Positions 9,012-17,377 of a stretch of 64,000 nucleotides of DNA are shown here, piece by piece. Position 1 is the stretch's first letter, and every line of letters begins with the position of its first letter. This stretch comes from Tsuneonella troitsensis (GTDB taxonomy: Bacteria > Pseudomonadota > Alphaproteobacteria > Sphingomonadales > Sphingomonadaceae). Location: assembly GCF_001441535.1 (NCBI RefSeq), contig NZ_LMAU01000001.1:620001-684000 (forward strand), in the 5' to 3' direction. The notes under the pieces were generated by a model. That model had not been told where the DNA came from. It saw nothing but the letters and a program-made list of their open reading frames with translations, and made no database searches. The position numbers and the translations under genes are program-made.

Positions 9012-9284
9012 TCATGCGTCTTCTTTGACCCTCGTCAGAGCTGCGGTGAAGGCCTCGTCGGCGGGTTCGATCTTGGTGAAACGCCACGCATGCCATCCGA
9101 CCGCCGGCGGCCAGTGATCGAGATCCTCCAGTTCAACGCCGAAGTGTGGGCCGCTCGAGCTTATGCTGGCGACACGATAAGCCCGGCCAGCCTTTACCCA
9201 GGGCTCACCGATCCGAATGATTTTCTCCGGAAGGGGCTTGTCGTTGATGCAGATGACGAGGTCGCCGGGTGCAAACGGATGCAT
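9012..9284 (-). CDS. Hypothetical protein, small phage-associated type
   Basis: A 90-residue soluble protein beginning MHPFAPGDLVICINDKP, with a beta-rich first part containing GEPWVKAGRAYRVASI and WHAWRFTKIEPADE near the end. Short proteins with this GDLV...GRxYRV...WRFxKI layout are common in alphaproteobacterial phages and islands; no function is known to me. The start was chosen because GGAGAAG lies upstream at good spacing; the frame stays open further upstream but without a ribosome site. It converges on the integrase, with stops 3 bases apart. Confidence 0.7.
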   Translation of the reverse strand: MHPFAPGDLVICINDKPLPEKIIRIGEPWVKAGRAYRVASISSSGPHFGVELEDLDHWPPAVGWHAWRFTKIEPADEAFTAALTRVKEDA

Positions 9285-9588
9285 ATGGTCTTCTCCACGT
9301 GTCGGCAGGAGAAGGCTTGCGATGTCGCTCGAGACGCCCGCTTGATTGCCGCTCGGCCACATCTCCCCTTGGGGAAACCACCTTACCCGGGCGGGCAGGT
9401 TGGTGAGGGCTGAAGCCCCGCTCCTGATGCTGTCTTATCCTTAGCATACCAATGAATCCGGGTGCAACCGCGCCGATTCAAACAGTCAGCACGACATCCC
9501 GCGAGAGTCGTTCGCGTCCCGAGTGTATGGAGTGAACAACACACTCCCCGCCTGACCTATTCTTCTCGGATCAGCAGCGGAGAATACC
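9285..9588. other. Gene-free stretch between the small hypothetical and the AlpA-like gene
   Basis: No credible coding sequence was seen on either strand. It must hold the divergent promoters of the gene at 9284 and of the AlpA-like/primase pair. A weak 6-base hairpin (GGAGTG 9529-9534, CACTCC 9542-9547) precedes the latter and may be an operator, but it is too short to assign. Confidence 0.5.
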
Positions 9589-9771
9589 ATGCGCCGGTTT
9601 GAACAGCTTCTCGTTTCGGTCGAAGACGCCAGAGCCATGCTCGGGAACATAGGAAGAACAAATCTGTATGCGATGTTGTCGAGGGGCGAGCTCGAGAGCC
9701 GCAAACTCGGCAAACGGCGCCTCGTCCTGGTTGCCTCAATTAGGCGTTTGATTGACAGCGCGCAGGATTAG
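9589..9771 (+). CDS. AlpA/excisionase-like helix-turn-helix protein
   Basis: A 60-residue protein: VSVEDARAMLGNIGRTNLYAML is a MerR/AlpA-type helix-turn-helix and GELESRKLGKRRLVL is the following wing, the layout of Xis and AlpA proteins. These bind att arms to steer excision or activate island genes. GGAGAAT lies just upstream of the ATG. The primase gene starts 2 bases after its stop, so the two are co-transcribed and excision may be linked to replication. Confidence 0.8.
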   Translation: MRRFEQLLVSVEDARAMLGNIGRTNLYAMLSRGELESRKLGKRRLVLVASIRRLIDSAQD

Positions 9772-9773
9772 AC

Positions 9774-12056
9774 ATGACCGAACAACTGGGTGCCGGCCTC
9801 GAGCAATGGCACCACTGGAGCATCACCCTCGGGCTGGCCGAGCATCTGCTGCCCGTGGTGGTCAACCCCGACGCGCCAATCTCGCCTGACAGCAACATGA
9901 AGGCGCTGGGCAAGACGCCCAGCCGCTACAACTACAAGCACGAGGTCTCTGGGTTCGCGAAGTGGACCGACCACCGCGCGACGCTCAAGGAGATCGGCAA
10001 GTGGGAGCTGGAAGAGGACTACGGCATCTGCATGCAGAGCCGCGAGGGCGGGCTGCGCGCGATCGACATCGACGTGCCGGGGACCAAGCGCAGCCGCAAG
10101 ATCGTCGAGCACATCGAAGGGCACTTCCCGCACCTGAAGTTCTACCGCCGGTCGCGTGAGCGCACCGGGAAGGTCCTGCTGCCGTTCAGGCTCGAGGGGC
10201 TGCTCACGAAGCGGGTGCTCAAGGTCAATGGCGGCATCATCGAGGTGCTCGGCGATGGCCAGCAGTGGATCGCCGAGGGGGCGTACGTCAAGGACGGCAA
10301 GGTCGACGGGCGCTACCTGTGGCCGGCTGGCCGGCCGGAAGTGATCGAGGACGTGCCGGTGCTCACGATGGAGCAGCTCGAGGACCTGTGCGAGGTGCTG
10401 GCCATGCTCTTCGAAGAGGGCGACGACGGCTGGTCGATCGCGCGCGAGCGGCGCACGGGGCTGGGCGAGTACAAGGGACCGCCGCGTGACGACGAGATCG
10501 GCGCGTGGCTGATCGAGAACTGGGAGATCACGGGTGACAAGGGCGACGGCACGCTGTTCGTGCGCTGCCCGTGGATCGACGGGCACAGCGGCGACAGCGG
10601 GCCGAGCGAAACGCAATACGCGCTTCCAGGCAATGGCTTCGGCAGAGGCCACTTCAAGTGCCTGCACGCCTCGTGCCAGCAGCGAACCGATGGCGAATTC
10701 CTAGAAGAAATGGGATTTAAGCACGATTTAAGCGACGCGCCGGACCTGCCGGACGTCGATGCTGGTAAGAGGGACAGTTTGGATCTGGCGCTACCTCGCC
10801 GAGGGCAGCGGGAAGCGCCTAAGTTCCTCCTGAATCGAAGCGGGCGCAAGGAAAGCCGGGTCTACAACCACGAGCTGTTCCTTCAATGCTCCGAGCTGTG
10901 TGGCATTCAGATCGCGTGGGACAACTTCACCGCGGCAATCGTATGGTCATCGGCGGGAGATGCAGTCGGTGAGGAACACTGGAAATCGTTCAGTGATGAG
11001 CACTACGCGCGGATCGTGCGCCAGATGGATAGAAACGGGTTCGTAGCGCAGGCCGCTTCCTCGATCCGGCCGGCAGTTTACTCAGTAGCGAGGCAGCGTC
11101 CGATCGACACGGCCATCGAGTGGGCACGGCGGCTACCGGAGTGGGACGGGATTTCGAGGATCGAAACTTTCCTACCTACTTATTTCAAAACCGAAGATCG
11201 GCATTATACGCGTTCAGTAAGTCGCTACATGTGGACCGCCCAAGCAGGGCGACTCCTCGACCCGGGCTGTCAGGCTGACATGGTGCCAATCTTTGTCAGT
11301 GCGCAGGGCACGCGCAAGACTTCGGCGATCCGGGCTCTGGCGCCAAGCATAACGATGTTCACGGACGTCAACCTCCTGGATCGGGACGACAACACTATTC
11401 GGAAGATGCGCGGCAAGTTGGTGCTCGAGCTGGACGAACTCCGAGGATTGCGAGGCCGGGCAGCGGAAGACGTGAAGAGCTTCATTACTCGCCGTGAAGA
11501 GGAGTGGGTGCCTAAGTACCAAGAGTTCACGAAGACATTCAAACGACGTTTTGTGATGTATGGATCCACTAACGACGACGATTTCCTTGGCGATCCTACC
11601 GGAGAACGGCGCTATCTGCCTGTGGAGGTAGGTGTCGCAGCTCAGATCGACGTGGAAGCAATTGAGCGAGACCGGCTGCAGCTGTGGGGAGAGGCAATCT
11701 TTCTGTGGCAGCGGGATGGAATCGCATGGGAGGAAGCTCAACGGCTCGCGATTAAAGAGCACGAACGCTTCAAGAGTTGCGATGAGTGGATCCCCCTGGT
11801 CGCTGAGTGGGCATTGTGTCCTGGTGGCTTGAGTGACCCTCACGCGTCGCCCTGCGACATGCCCTACAAGTGGCGAATTTCAGACGCACTGGCAGGGGCC
11901 GTCAATATTAGCCGGGCTACCAAGGCTGACGAGATGCGGATGAGCAAGGTCTTGACAGCAATGGGAGCAGTGAAGCGAAAAACGAACGGTTACTCTCAGT
12001 GGCACCTGGACCGATTTTCCGCACATAGCCGAATCTCGCCAAACGCTGACGGTTGA
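9774..12056 (+). CDS. VapE-type primase-helicase (phage-satellite replication protein)
   Basis: A 760-residue replication protein. The N-terminal third resembles a prim-pol domain (GICMQSREGGLRAIDIDVPG near residue 85-105). A CxxxC pair (CLHASC, about 300) may be a zinc element. The C-terminal half is a virulence-associated E (PF05272-type) ATPase: VRQMDRNGF, Walker A-like AQGTRKTSAIRALAP (about 508-522), LVLELDELRG as Walker B, and GSTNDDDFLGDPTGERRYLPVEV (about 597-619), the family's sensor block. The P-loop has Arg where canonical loops have Gly before Lys. Such proteins start replication of satellite elements. It is co-transcribed with the AlpA-like gene. A perfect 22-base inverted repeat follows within 100 bases. 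Confidence 0.85.
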   Translation: MTEQLGAGLEQWHHWSITLGLAEHLLPVVVNPDAPISPDSNMKALGKTPSRYNYKHEVSGFAKWTDHRATLKEIGKWELEEDYGICMQSREGGLRAIDIDVPGTKRSRKIVEHIEGHFPHLKFYRRSRERTGKVLLPFRLEGLLTKRVLKVNGGIIEVLGDGQQWIAEGAYVKDGKVDGRYLWPAGRPEVIEDVPVLTMEQLEDLCEVLAMLFEEGDDGWSIARERRTGLGEYKGPPRDDEIGAWLIENWEITGDKGDGTLFVRCPWIDGHSGDSGPSETQYALPGNGFGRGHFKCLHASCQQRTDGEFLEEMGFKHDLSDAPDLPDVDAGKRDSLDLALPRRGQREAPKFLLNRSGRKESRVYNHELFLQCSELCGIQIAWDNFTAAIVWSSAGDAVGEEHWKSFSDEHYARIVRQMDRNGFVAQAASSIRPAVYSVARQRPIDTAIEWARRLPEWDGISRIETFLPTYFKTEDRHYTRSVSRYMWTAQAGRLLDPGCQADMVPIFVSAQGTRKTSAIRALAPSITMFTDVNLLDRDDNTIRKMRGKLVLELDELRGLRGRAAEDVKSFITRREEEWVPKYQEFTKTFKRRFVMYGSTNDDDFLGDPTGERRYLPVEVGVAAQIDVEAIERDRLQLWGEAIFLWQRDGIAWEEAQRLAIKEHERFKSCDEWIPLVAEWALCPGGLSDPHASPCDMPYKWRISDALAGAVNISRATKADEMRMSKVLTAMGAVKRKTNGYSQWHLDRFSAHSRISPNADG

Positions 12057-12649
12057 AACCGATCAATCACATCAGGGCGACTGTGGGGCGGCCGCAAGGC
12101 GACCTCGAGACCTACCGGTGTGATTGAAAAGATTGCTGGCAGGGAGGCCAGGGAGACCAGGGCAGCTTATTTTCACTAATATGCAGGACTAGTGCGGTAT
12201 TGAACTGGCGCGGGAAGGCACGAGAAAAATGCTCGCCCTGGTCTCCCTGGCCTCCCCATTGATCTGCGTTGCTTCATCTTTCCAACCATCACGACCCCGC
12301 CAAGTCGCTAACAGCCATTCATGAATCCCTCAGAGCGCGGTGTTGCTGGGGCCTGGTCAGGGGCTTCCAGCGCGTGGGCCACCACTTCACCGCCTCAGTA
12401 GGGGGTACCGCTGCAGGACTCAAACCTAACACGTACTGAAAACATTACGGTAAATTGGTTTGTCTCACCCGACGCTACCGGAAGAAAACCAGTCCGACGC
12501 CGCTCGATTTTGCGGCGACGCCGTTTCACTGGTGAAGACGATCTGCGCCGACAACCGTCGCCGATGCTTTTCATCCTCAGCGATGCATGGAGTGGGCGGT
12601 GCGCGTGATTTCGAATGAGTGAGGGGCCGCAGACCCCTCACCCAAGCCG
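12057..12649. other. Gene-free 0.6 kb after the primase
   Basis: No reading frame with a ribosome site or recognisable protein was found. It holds the 22-base inverted repeat (12142-12256) and then about 390 bases without visible structure, more AT-rich than the core genome. It may include the replication origin of the element or the junction between the primase module and the cargo. Confidence 0.5.
12142..12256. repeat. Perfect 22-bp inverted repeat with 71-base spacer, candidate origin or hairpin
   Basis: The left arm (12142-12163, starting GGGAGGCCAGGGAGACC) is the exact reverse complement of the right arm (12235-12256, starting GCCCTGGTCTCCC). Each arm also contains internal near-repeats (GAGGCCAGG/GAGACCAGG), so it may be two iterons per arm. 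The AT-richer 71-base spacer contains CACTAATATGCAGGACTAGTG, itself partly palindromic. The position just downstream of a VapE-type primase suggests replication initiation; a terminator is less likely since no T run follows. Confidence 0.85.
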
Positions 12650-13141
12650 TCAAAAGCCGCGGACGATTGCGAGTGAGACCACGGGGTTCGGAACTCCACG
12701 AGCTGCCCACTTGGCATTCTGCTCACGGGCACGCGATTTGACTTCGGCGAGCAGTCGGTCGATTTCCCGCTGATCGTCCGCGATGACGATTGCCGCCTCT
12801 ACCAGCTGGTTGGGCTGAGCGCCGTCGAACATCGGGTGCAGCGATTTGATCTTGCTGATCGTCTGCCGTCCTACACGATCCAAATTGGGTGCGTGCATTC
12901 CAGTCCTTACGGTAGTGATGTTCTGGGGCTTGCCCGTCTTGTCGCAGGTGAACCGGACATAGGTGACGCCGGTTTCGCTCCGCGAGATGTTAACTCGCTC
13001 CAGCGCGGAATCGACGCTGCGTGACGTGCTCTCCACCCAACTCGGGAGAGAGGGATTGCCTGTCACTACCATTTGCTGGGGCTTGGCGGACACGGACGTG
13101 GCGAGACATGCCGCAAAAGCGGCTAATACCAGCTTGTTCAT
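12650..13141 (-). CDS. Exported hypothetical protein, TonB C-terminal-like domain
   Basis: A 163-residue protein with a clear signal peptide (MNKLVLAAFAACLATSVSA, cleavage after ALA-type SVSA). The central part (ETGVTYVRFTCDKTGKPQNITTVRTG ... ISKIKSLHPMFDGAQPNQLVEAAIVIADD) resembles the TonB C-terminal fold found in many exported Sphingomonad proteins. There is no transmembrane anchor other than the signal, so it is probably a free periplasmic domain rather than a working TonB. The C-terminal helix is charged. It stands alone with its promoter in the AT-rich gap 13142-13503. Function unknown. Confidence 0.75.
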   Translation of the reverse strand: MNKLVLAAFAACLATSVSAKPQQMVVTGNPSLPSWVESTSRSVDSALERVNISRSETGVTYVRFTCDKTGKPQNITTVRTGMHAPNLDRVGRQTISKIKSLHPMFDGAQPNQLVEAAIVIADDQREIDRLLAEVKSRAREQNAKWAARGVPNPVVSLAIVRGF

Positions 13142-13503
13142 AAGTAAGGTTCCCTCTGCTGAGCGAAATGCGATGCAAAAAGACCAGCGGGTCGAGCGAC
13201 CCGTGCGACCTTATGAGAACCGTTGGTCGAGACCAGATATCGTGAGGCAAACTATGAGCGCAATCCTGCGAATCGCCGAAGCGAGAATGTTCGGATAAAC
13301 GCCATGTGACATCACGATAATTTGTTATCTTGACTGAGATTGCGGAGTTAACTGCATAAAAGTCAGTGACTAAGATTTACAATATTTTGTCACCTCTTTG
13401 TCGTTTGTACTATTGAGAGATTCGCTCGCATAGTATCCGGTGATCCGTCAGACCTTGTGCCAATGGGTTAATAGGTGGCCGATCAGCTACTGCACATCAC
13501 GCG
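13142..13503. other. AT-rich gene-free stretch between two minus-strand genes
   Basis: No coding sequence was seen. Bases 13300-13440 are clearly AT-richer than the surroundings (long runs of A/T around TTTGTTATCTTGACTG and TTACAATATTTTGTC) and probably contain the promoter of the gene at 13141. No palindromic operator was recognised. Confidence 0.5.
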
Positions 13504-15471
13504 TCATCGCACGAGCGAGTTTTCGGCCTCGGTCTTACAGTCATAGGTCAATTTGGGATCTGCGCAGAAGTCCGGCCACTCGCGCCGTGCGATCCAACTC
13601 TCGACGTGTCCGATCTCTTTCATTTTGGCGAAGAAACGCCGATCTCGGCGCATCCCGCTAGCATCAGGCCAAAAGAGGGTGGCGACTCCCCTTGCATCGC
13701 GGGGAGCGCGCTCGAGCCATGCGAACCCCCGCTCTAGATCGCCCATGCGCACCGCTGAGAAGGCATTGTACCATGCCTCCTTGGAATCCTTGGCAAAGGC
13801 CGCTGACGCAAAGCGATCGAAAGCCGCCCAGTTCAACTGGCTTGGCGCCGCGCGCCACTGCAGCTCGAAGCGCTGGCGTGTGGCAAGCGACGGATTGACC
13901 GGGGGGTCGCGGTCGAAGGCGGTAAGGGCCCGGATCGGATCGTTCTGGTAGAAGAGGATGGCGTTACGTGTGTATCCGGTGTTGTGGCTGTCGTTCCAGA
14001 TGCGCTTGACCTGGGCATCAAGCCGGGCCGCTTCGTCCAGCTCCCCGGCTCCCAGCAGTGCGAGCAGTTGGGCCTGCGCCGCAAAATAGCTGTTGGGCTC
14101 AAGGGCACTCGCCCTTTGCGCGGGATCCACAGCGGCGCGGACGTATCCCAGTTCGGCAAGCGCGCGCGAATACCGGGCAAGCAGTCCCGAGTGCTCCGGG
14201 TCGCGGCGCACTCCCTCCTCCAGCATGGGCATCGCTGGTCGCCCCGTCAGCTCGGACGCGGCGGCCATGGCCTGATGGGCCAACCCCGAGTCCGGATCGA
14301 TCGACAGGGCCTCGCGTGCCTGACGCTCCGCCTCGATTGCCAGTGCCGAGCGTTGCTCGGGGGTGGCATGGGCGAGGTTTGCGGTGGCGAGGGCCAGACA
14401 TGCCCAGCTTGCCGCACTGTCGGGGCGTCGAGCCACGATCTGCTTGGCGAGGCTATGCGCGCGGGGCCAGTCGAACGCCTCGACCGCGTCGCAGGCCGCG
14501 AGGTAGAGGCGCTTGCTCACCGGATCACCCAAGTCGCCCGAGGACCGATGCAGTCCGCAGCGAAGGACGCCGGCTATCCCGTATGCAGCCCGCTCGCGCA
14601 CGATGGCGGGCGCGAGTCCCGTGAACTCCCTGGCCCAGACGACAGCGCCGTTCAGCCTGTCGACCAATTGGACTTGGGCCGAGTGTTCAGTCGAATCGGC
14701 GGCCGGGGTGTATGAAACTTTGAGGGACAGGTCGGGCGCGGTCGATCCCCCCGGCTCAACCAATGTCAGAGCGGTCATGGGGCTCATCAACCGCGAAATT
14801 TCAGCGTTGAGGTCGCTTGCAAAACCCACAGTGCCGCGGCTGGCGGTCACGGGCTCGATCGTCATCGCCAGAGTGTCTTGCGACCGGGGGATCATTGCCG
14901 AACCGAGCAGCGCTGCGATGGCGACTGTTACCGCCACCGCGGTCGCATGAACGCCGCGGCCAGTCCGGGGCGCGATTTCGGCAATCTGCCGCCCGGCTTC
15001 GTCCCCCGGTTCGATAGCACCGGCGGCGACCTGCAATCGGTAGCCGACCTTGGGAATGGTCTCGATCGCAACCGCGTCTCCCGCCACAGCGGACAGGTGT
15101 CGGCGCAGGATCGAGATGATGCGGTTGACCGCGTCGTCGCCGACTATCCTGCGATCCCAGCATTCCGAGACGAGATCGTCGCGACTGCATGGTACCTCGC
15201 CGGAGCGGGCCAGTGCGACCAGCACCTGCATGACCAGCGGCTCGACGAGCGCCTGCTTTCCGCCCGTGCCGACCAGCTTTCGCAGGGCCGGTTCGACGGT
15301 TATCGGGCCGACGGTGAACATCCTGAGATGCGCCAGCGGCTCCGGCCCTCGCAGGTGCCGGGAAGGGTAGTCGAACGGTGTCTGCTCGATGTTCACCCCG
15401 CCGCCTCCAGTAGAAACGAACGCCTGCGTCATACCACATTGGCGGCGAACAGTATAAAATCGTTGAGACAT
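13504..15471 (-). CDS. Winged-helix DNA-binding protein with TPR-like C-terminus (CadC-like architecture)
   Basis: A 655-residue regulator. An OmpR/PhoB-type winged helix lies at about 50-150 (FTVGPITVEPALRKLVG ... PKVGYRLQ). A single hydrophobic segment follows (about 176-194, ATAVAVTVAIAALLGSAMI), then an adenylate-cyclase-associated/TPR-type periplasmic domain (RPDSAASWACLALATANLAHA; IDPDSGLAHQAMAAASELTG). This is the one-component layout of CadC and ToxR: DNA binding in the cytoplasm, sensing outside. The first ATG has no good ribosome site; ATGs at 15432 and about 15321 are alternatives. It is divergent from the beta-propeller gene at 15576, with 104 bases between, and probably controls it. 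Ligand unknown. Confidence 0.8.
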   Translation of the reverse strand: MSQRFYTVRRQCGMTQAFVSTGGGGVNIEQTPFDYPSRHLRGPEPLAHLRMFTVGPITVEPALRKLVGTGGKQALVEPLVMQVLVALARSGEVPCSRDDLVSECWDRRIVGDDAVNRIISILRRHLSAVAGDAVAIETIPKVGYRLQVAAGAIEPGDEAGRQIAEIAPRTGRGVHATAVAVTVAIAALLGSAMIPRSQDTLAMTIEPVTASRGTVGFASDLNAEISRLMSPMTALTLVEPGGSTAPDLSLKVSYTPAADSTEHSAQVQLVDRLNGAVVWAREFTGLAPAIVRERAAYGIAGVLRCGLHRSSGDLGDPVSKRLYLAACDAVEAFDWPRAHSLAKQIVARRPDSAASWACLALATANLAHATPEQRSALAIEAERQAREALSIDPDSGLAHQAMAAASELTGRPAMPMLEEGVRRDPEHSGLLARYSRALAELGYVRAAVDPAQRASALEPNSYFAAQAQLLALLGAGELDEAARLDAQVKRIWNDSHNTGYTRNAILFYQNDPIRALTAFDRDPPVNPSLATRQRFELQWRAAPSQLNWAAFDRFASAAFAKDSKEAWYNAFSAVRMGDLERGFAWLERAPRDARGVATLFWPDASGMRRDRRFFAKMKEIGHVESWIARREWPDFCADPKLTYDCKTEAENSLVR

Positions 15472-15575
15472 CGGAAGGAAATCAGGGAAACATCAGGATT
15501 TCCCGAAACGCGTGGTGCACCGTTGCCCAGTGAAAGTGCCCTCCGGCACTCGACTATCAGGGAAGGATCCGCGCT

Positions 15576-16508
15576 GTGGCCAAGCAAAAAACTCCATTCA
15601 TTTCATCCTGCCACGCCCGCCAGTTGGCGGTGCTGACCGCCGCACTGTCACCCTTTATCGTCGGCGGGGCTCTCGTGGCCAAGGAATACGGCGACTGGAG
15701 CACCCCAGTGAGCGCCGAGATCGGATCGGACGTCGATCTCAACACGGCCTCCAATGATGGTTGCCCCATTCTCTCGCCCGACGGACTGAGCCTTTTCATG
15801 GCCAGCAACCGTCCGGGTAGCCAGAGTCTCGATATCTGGGTGGCGAAGCGCGATCGCACCGACGAAGGGTGGGGCAAACCCGAGAGGCTGCCTGCTCCGG
15901 TCAACTCGGAAACGGACGATTTCTGTCCGACGCCTGTACGCGGGAACCGGCTGTTCTTTGTCAGCAGGCGCGATGAAGCGAATGGCGACATCTACTCGAC
16001 CCGGCTCACGAAAGATGGCTGGGAAGCGCCTGTGCGCTTGGGGCCGAACATCAATGGGAGCGCGCAGGAATGGAGCCCGTCCTATTTCGAGGACGATCAG
16101 GGGCGACCCGTTCTGTACTTCTCCAGCACGCGAAGCGGCAGGCAGGAGATTTATGCCAGCGTGAACTGGGGCCCGGCCAAGAAAGTCGCCGAACTCAGCC
16201 CGGATTCAAGCGATGCGGCACGCCCCAATGTCCGTCGCGACGGCCGCGAGATCGTCTTTGACTCGACGAGATCGCCCAACCTTGGCGGTCCCGATGTCTG
16301 GGTAGCCACCCGCCCGTCAACGAGTGCGAGTTGGTCGGCACCCCAGCACCTGGCTGGCGTCAGCAGCGCCGCAGCAGACACGCGGGCGTCGTTGTCGTGG
16401 GACGGCACGATCATGATGGTCGGCTCGGGCCGAGCTGGGAACGAGGGACCCGCGGATATCTACGTCACCCGCCGGCCGCGGCTGACCGGGATGGGATCTA
16501 AGGAATGA
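15576..16508 (+). CDS. Exported WD40-like (PD40/TolB-type) beta-propeller protein
   Basis: A 310-residue protein with an N-terminal hydrophobic segment (about 15-30, LAVLTAALSPFIVGGAL) acting as signal or anchor. The rest consists of repeated PD40 blades: CPILSPDGLSLFMASNR, FCPTPVRGNRLFFVSRR, EWSPSYFEDDQGRPVLYFSS, ARPNVRRDGREIVFDSTR and ASLSWDGTIMMVGS. It would sit in the periplasm as a binding or sensing propeller. The start GTG/ATG region is 104 bases from the divergent winged-helix gene. Its TGA overlaps the ATG of the next small gene (ATGA), so they are translationally coupled. Function unknown; likely partner of the flanking regulators. Confidence 0.8.
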   Translation: MAKQKTPFISSCHARQLAVLTAALSPFIVGGALVAKEYGDWSTPVSAEIGSDVDLNTASNDGCPILSPDGLSLFMASNRPGSQSLDIWVAKRDRTDEGWGKPERLPAPVNSETDDFCPTPVRGNRLFFVSRRDEANGDIYSTRLTKDGWEAPVRLGPNINGSAQEWSPSYFEDDQGRPVLYFSSTRSGRQEIYASVNWGPAKKVAELSPDSSDAARPNVRRDGREIVFDSTRSPNLGGPDVWVATRPSTSASWSAPQHLAGVSSAAADTRASLSWDGTIMMVGSGRAGNEGPADIYVTRRPRLTGMGSKE

Positions 16509-16828
16509 TGAGAATGGCCATCCTGGGGGTCATGGGCGTGTTTCTGGGCCTGCTTGTAGTAGCGGTCTCTGGACCGGGTTCGAGTGAATCGACGGCTGAA
16601 GCCGATCATGGTCAGGCGTTGGGCGGTGCCGATTTCGCTGATCGCATCGGGTTGGATCCGCTGCCGATTGGCGACGACGAACATGAGCCGCCGGCAACCG
16701 GTCCATATCCGCGCGGGCCAAGCCCAAGCACCTGGCCGGACGATCTAAATCCATCGGCGCCAAGAGGCCGCGATGCGGGGATCTGGGGAGAACCCGCTCA
16801 GTTCGCACCTACTGATCCCGTCAGTTAG
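16505..16828 (+). CDS. Small single-pass membrane or exported protein, Pro-rich
   Basis: A 107-residue protein. One hydrophobic segment (about 4-23, MAILGVMGVFLGLLVVAVSG) is followed by an acidic then Pro/Gly-rich extracytoplasmic tail (DDEHEPPATGPYPRGPSPSTWP). The gene overlaps the beta-propeller stop by 4 bases (ATGA) and is followed after 10 bases by the zinc-knuckle winged-helix gene, so a three-gene operon is likely. No family recognised. The overlap, and a codon usage like its neighbours, support it as real. Confidence 0.6.
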   Translation: MMRMAILGVMGVFLGLLVVAVSGPGSSESTAEADHGQALGGADFADRIGLDPLPIGDDEHEPPATGPYPRGPSPSTWPDDLNPSAPRGRDAGIWGEPAQFAPTDPVS

Positions 16829-16838
16829 CGAGGAGGCA

Positions 16839-17279
16839 ATGAGAATGCACTGTTGTCCCAATTGCGGCAGCAACCTGGGTGCACTTGAGCCAGTCGAGTT
16901 CGGCAATGTCGCCATTGATGAAGATGGCACAATCATTCTCGATGGCCGAAGGGTCCGTCTCACCCGCACGCTCTACAGAGTCGCAGAGTGCATAATACGA
17001 GCGCGAGGAAGAGGGGTTACGAGAGACATCCTTGCCGCGCGCTTGGATAGCGACGTCTTCGACGGCTCGATCAAGAAGTACATCGAGCGCGTTCGTAGCA
17101 GCTTTAGGGCAATCGACCCGGGCTTCGATCAGATCCGGTCGCTGCACGGATTTGGCGCGTACTGCTGGCGATTTCGAGCGGCTCGAATCAGCACGACGCT
17201 TTCGAGGAGTGCGGATGTACGGAGCACAACCCTCGGAGGGCAAGCCTCTGGCGGAGCGGTACTGGGGTTCGGCCAGTAA
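16839..17279 (+). CDS. Winged-helix (OmpR/PhoB-type) protein with N-terminal Cys knuckle
   Basis: A 146-residue protein beginning MRMHCCPNCGSNLGALEP. Cys5/6 and Cys9 form a CxxC knuckle; a winged helix follows (about 20-115: IILDGRRVRLTRTLYRVAECIIRARGRGVTRDIL ... KYIERVRSSFRAIDPGF ... HGFGAYCWRF). There is no receiver domain. Similar short proteins occur in Sphingomonad prophages and islands. GAGGAGG lies 5 bases before the ATG; the ATG two codons on is an alternative start. The last 30 residues are low-complexity and may be non-native. It is the third gene of the propeller operon and, with the divergent CadC-like gene, the second winged-helix protein of the cluster. Confidence 0.75.
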   Translation: MRMHCCPNCGSNLGALEPVEFGNVAIDEDGTIILDGRRVRLTRTLYRVAECIIRARGRGVTRDILAARLDSDVFDGSIKKYIERVRSSFRAIDPGFDQIRSLHGFGAYCWRFRAARISTTLSRSADVRSTTLGGQASGGAVLGFGQ

Positions 17280-17377
17280 ATATGGCGTCGCTGGCGGTGG
17301 CGGCAATAGTGGTCCGGCTCGTTTCTACCTAGATGGCTTCTTGTGCGCGATGTCGTCCAGCATGTGACGTCATCCCA

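Noticed and set aside
9529-9547. Hairpin GGAGTG/CACTCC before the AlpA-like gene
   Set aside because: Only six base pairs and no repeats elsewhere; too weak to call an operator.
12465-12710. Short minus-strand frame before the TonB C-terminal-like gene's end
   Set aside because: It overlaps the 3' end of that gene, has no ribosome site and has a composition typical of a shadow frame.
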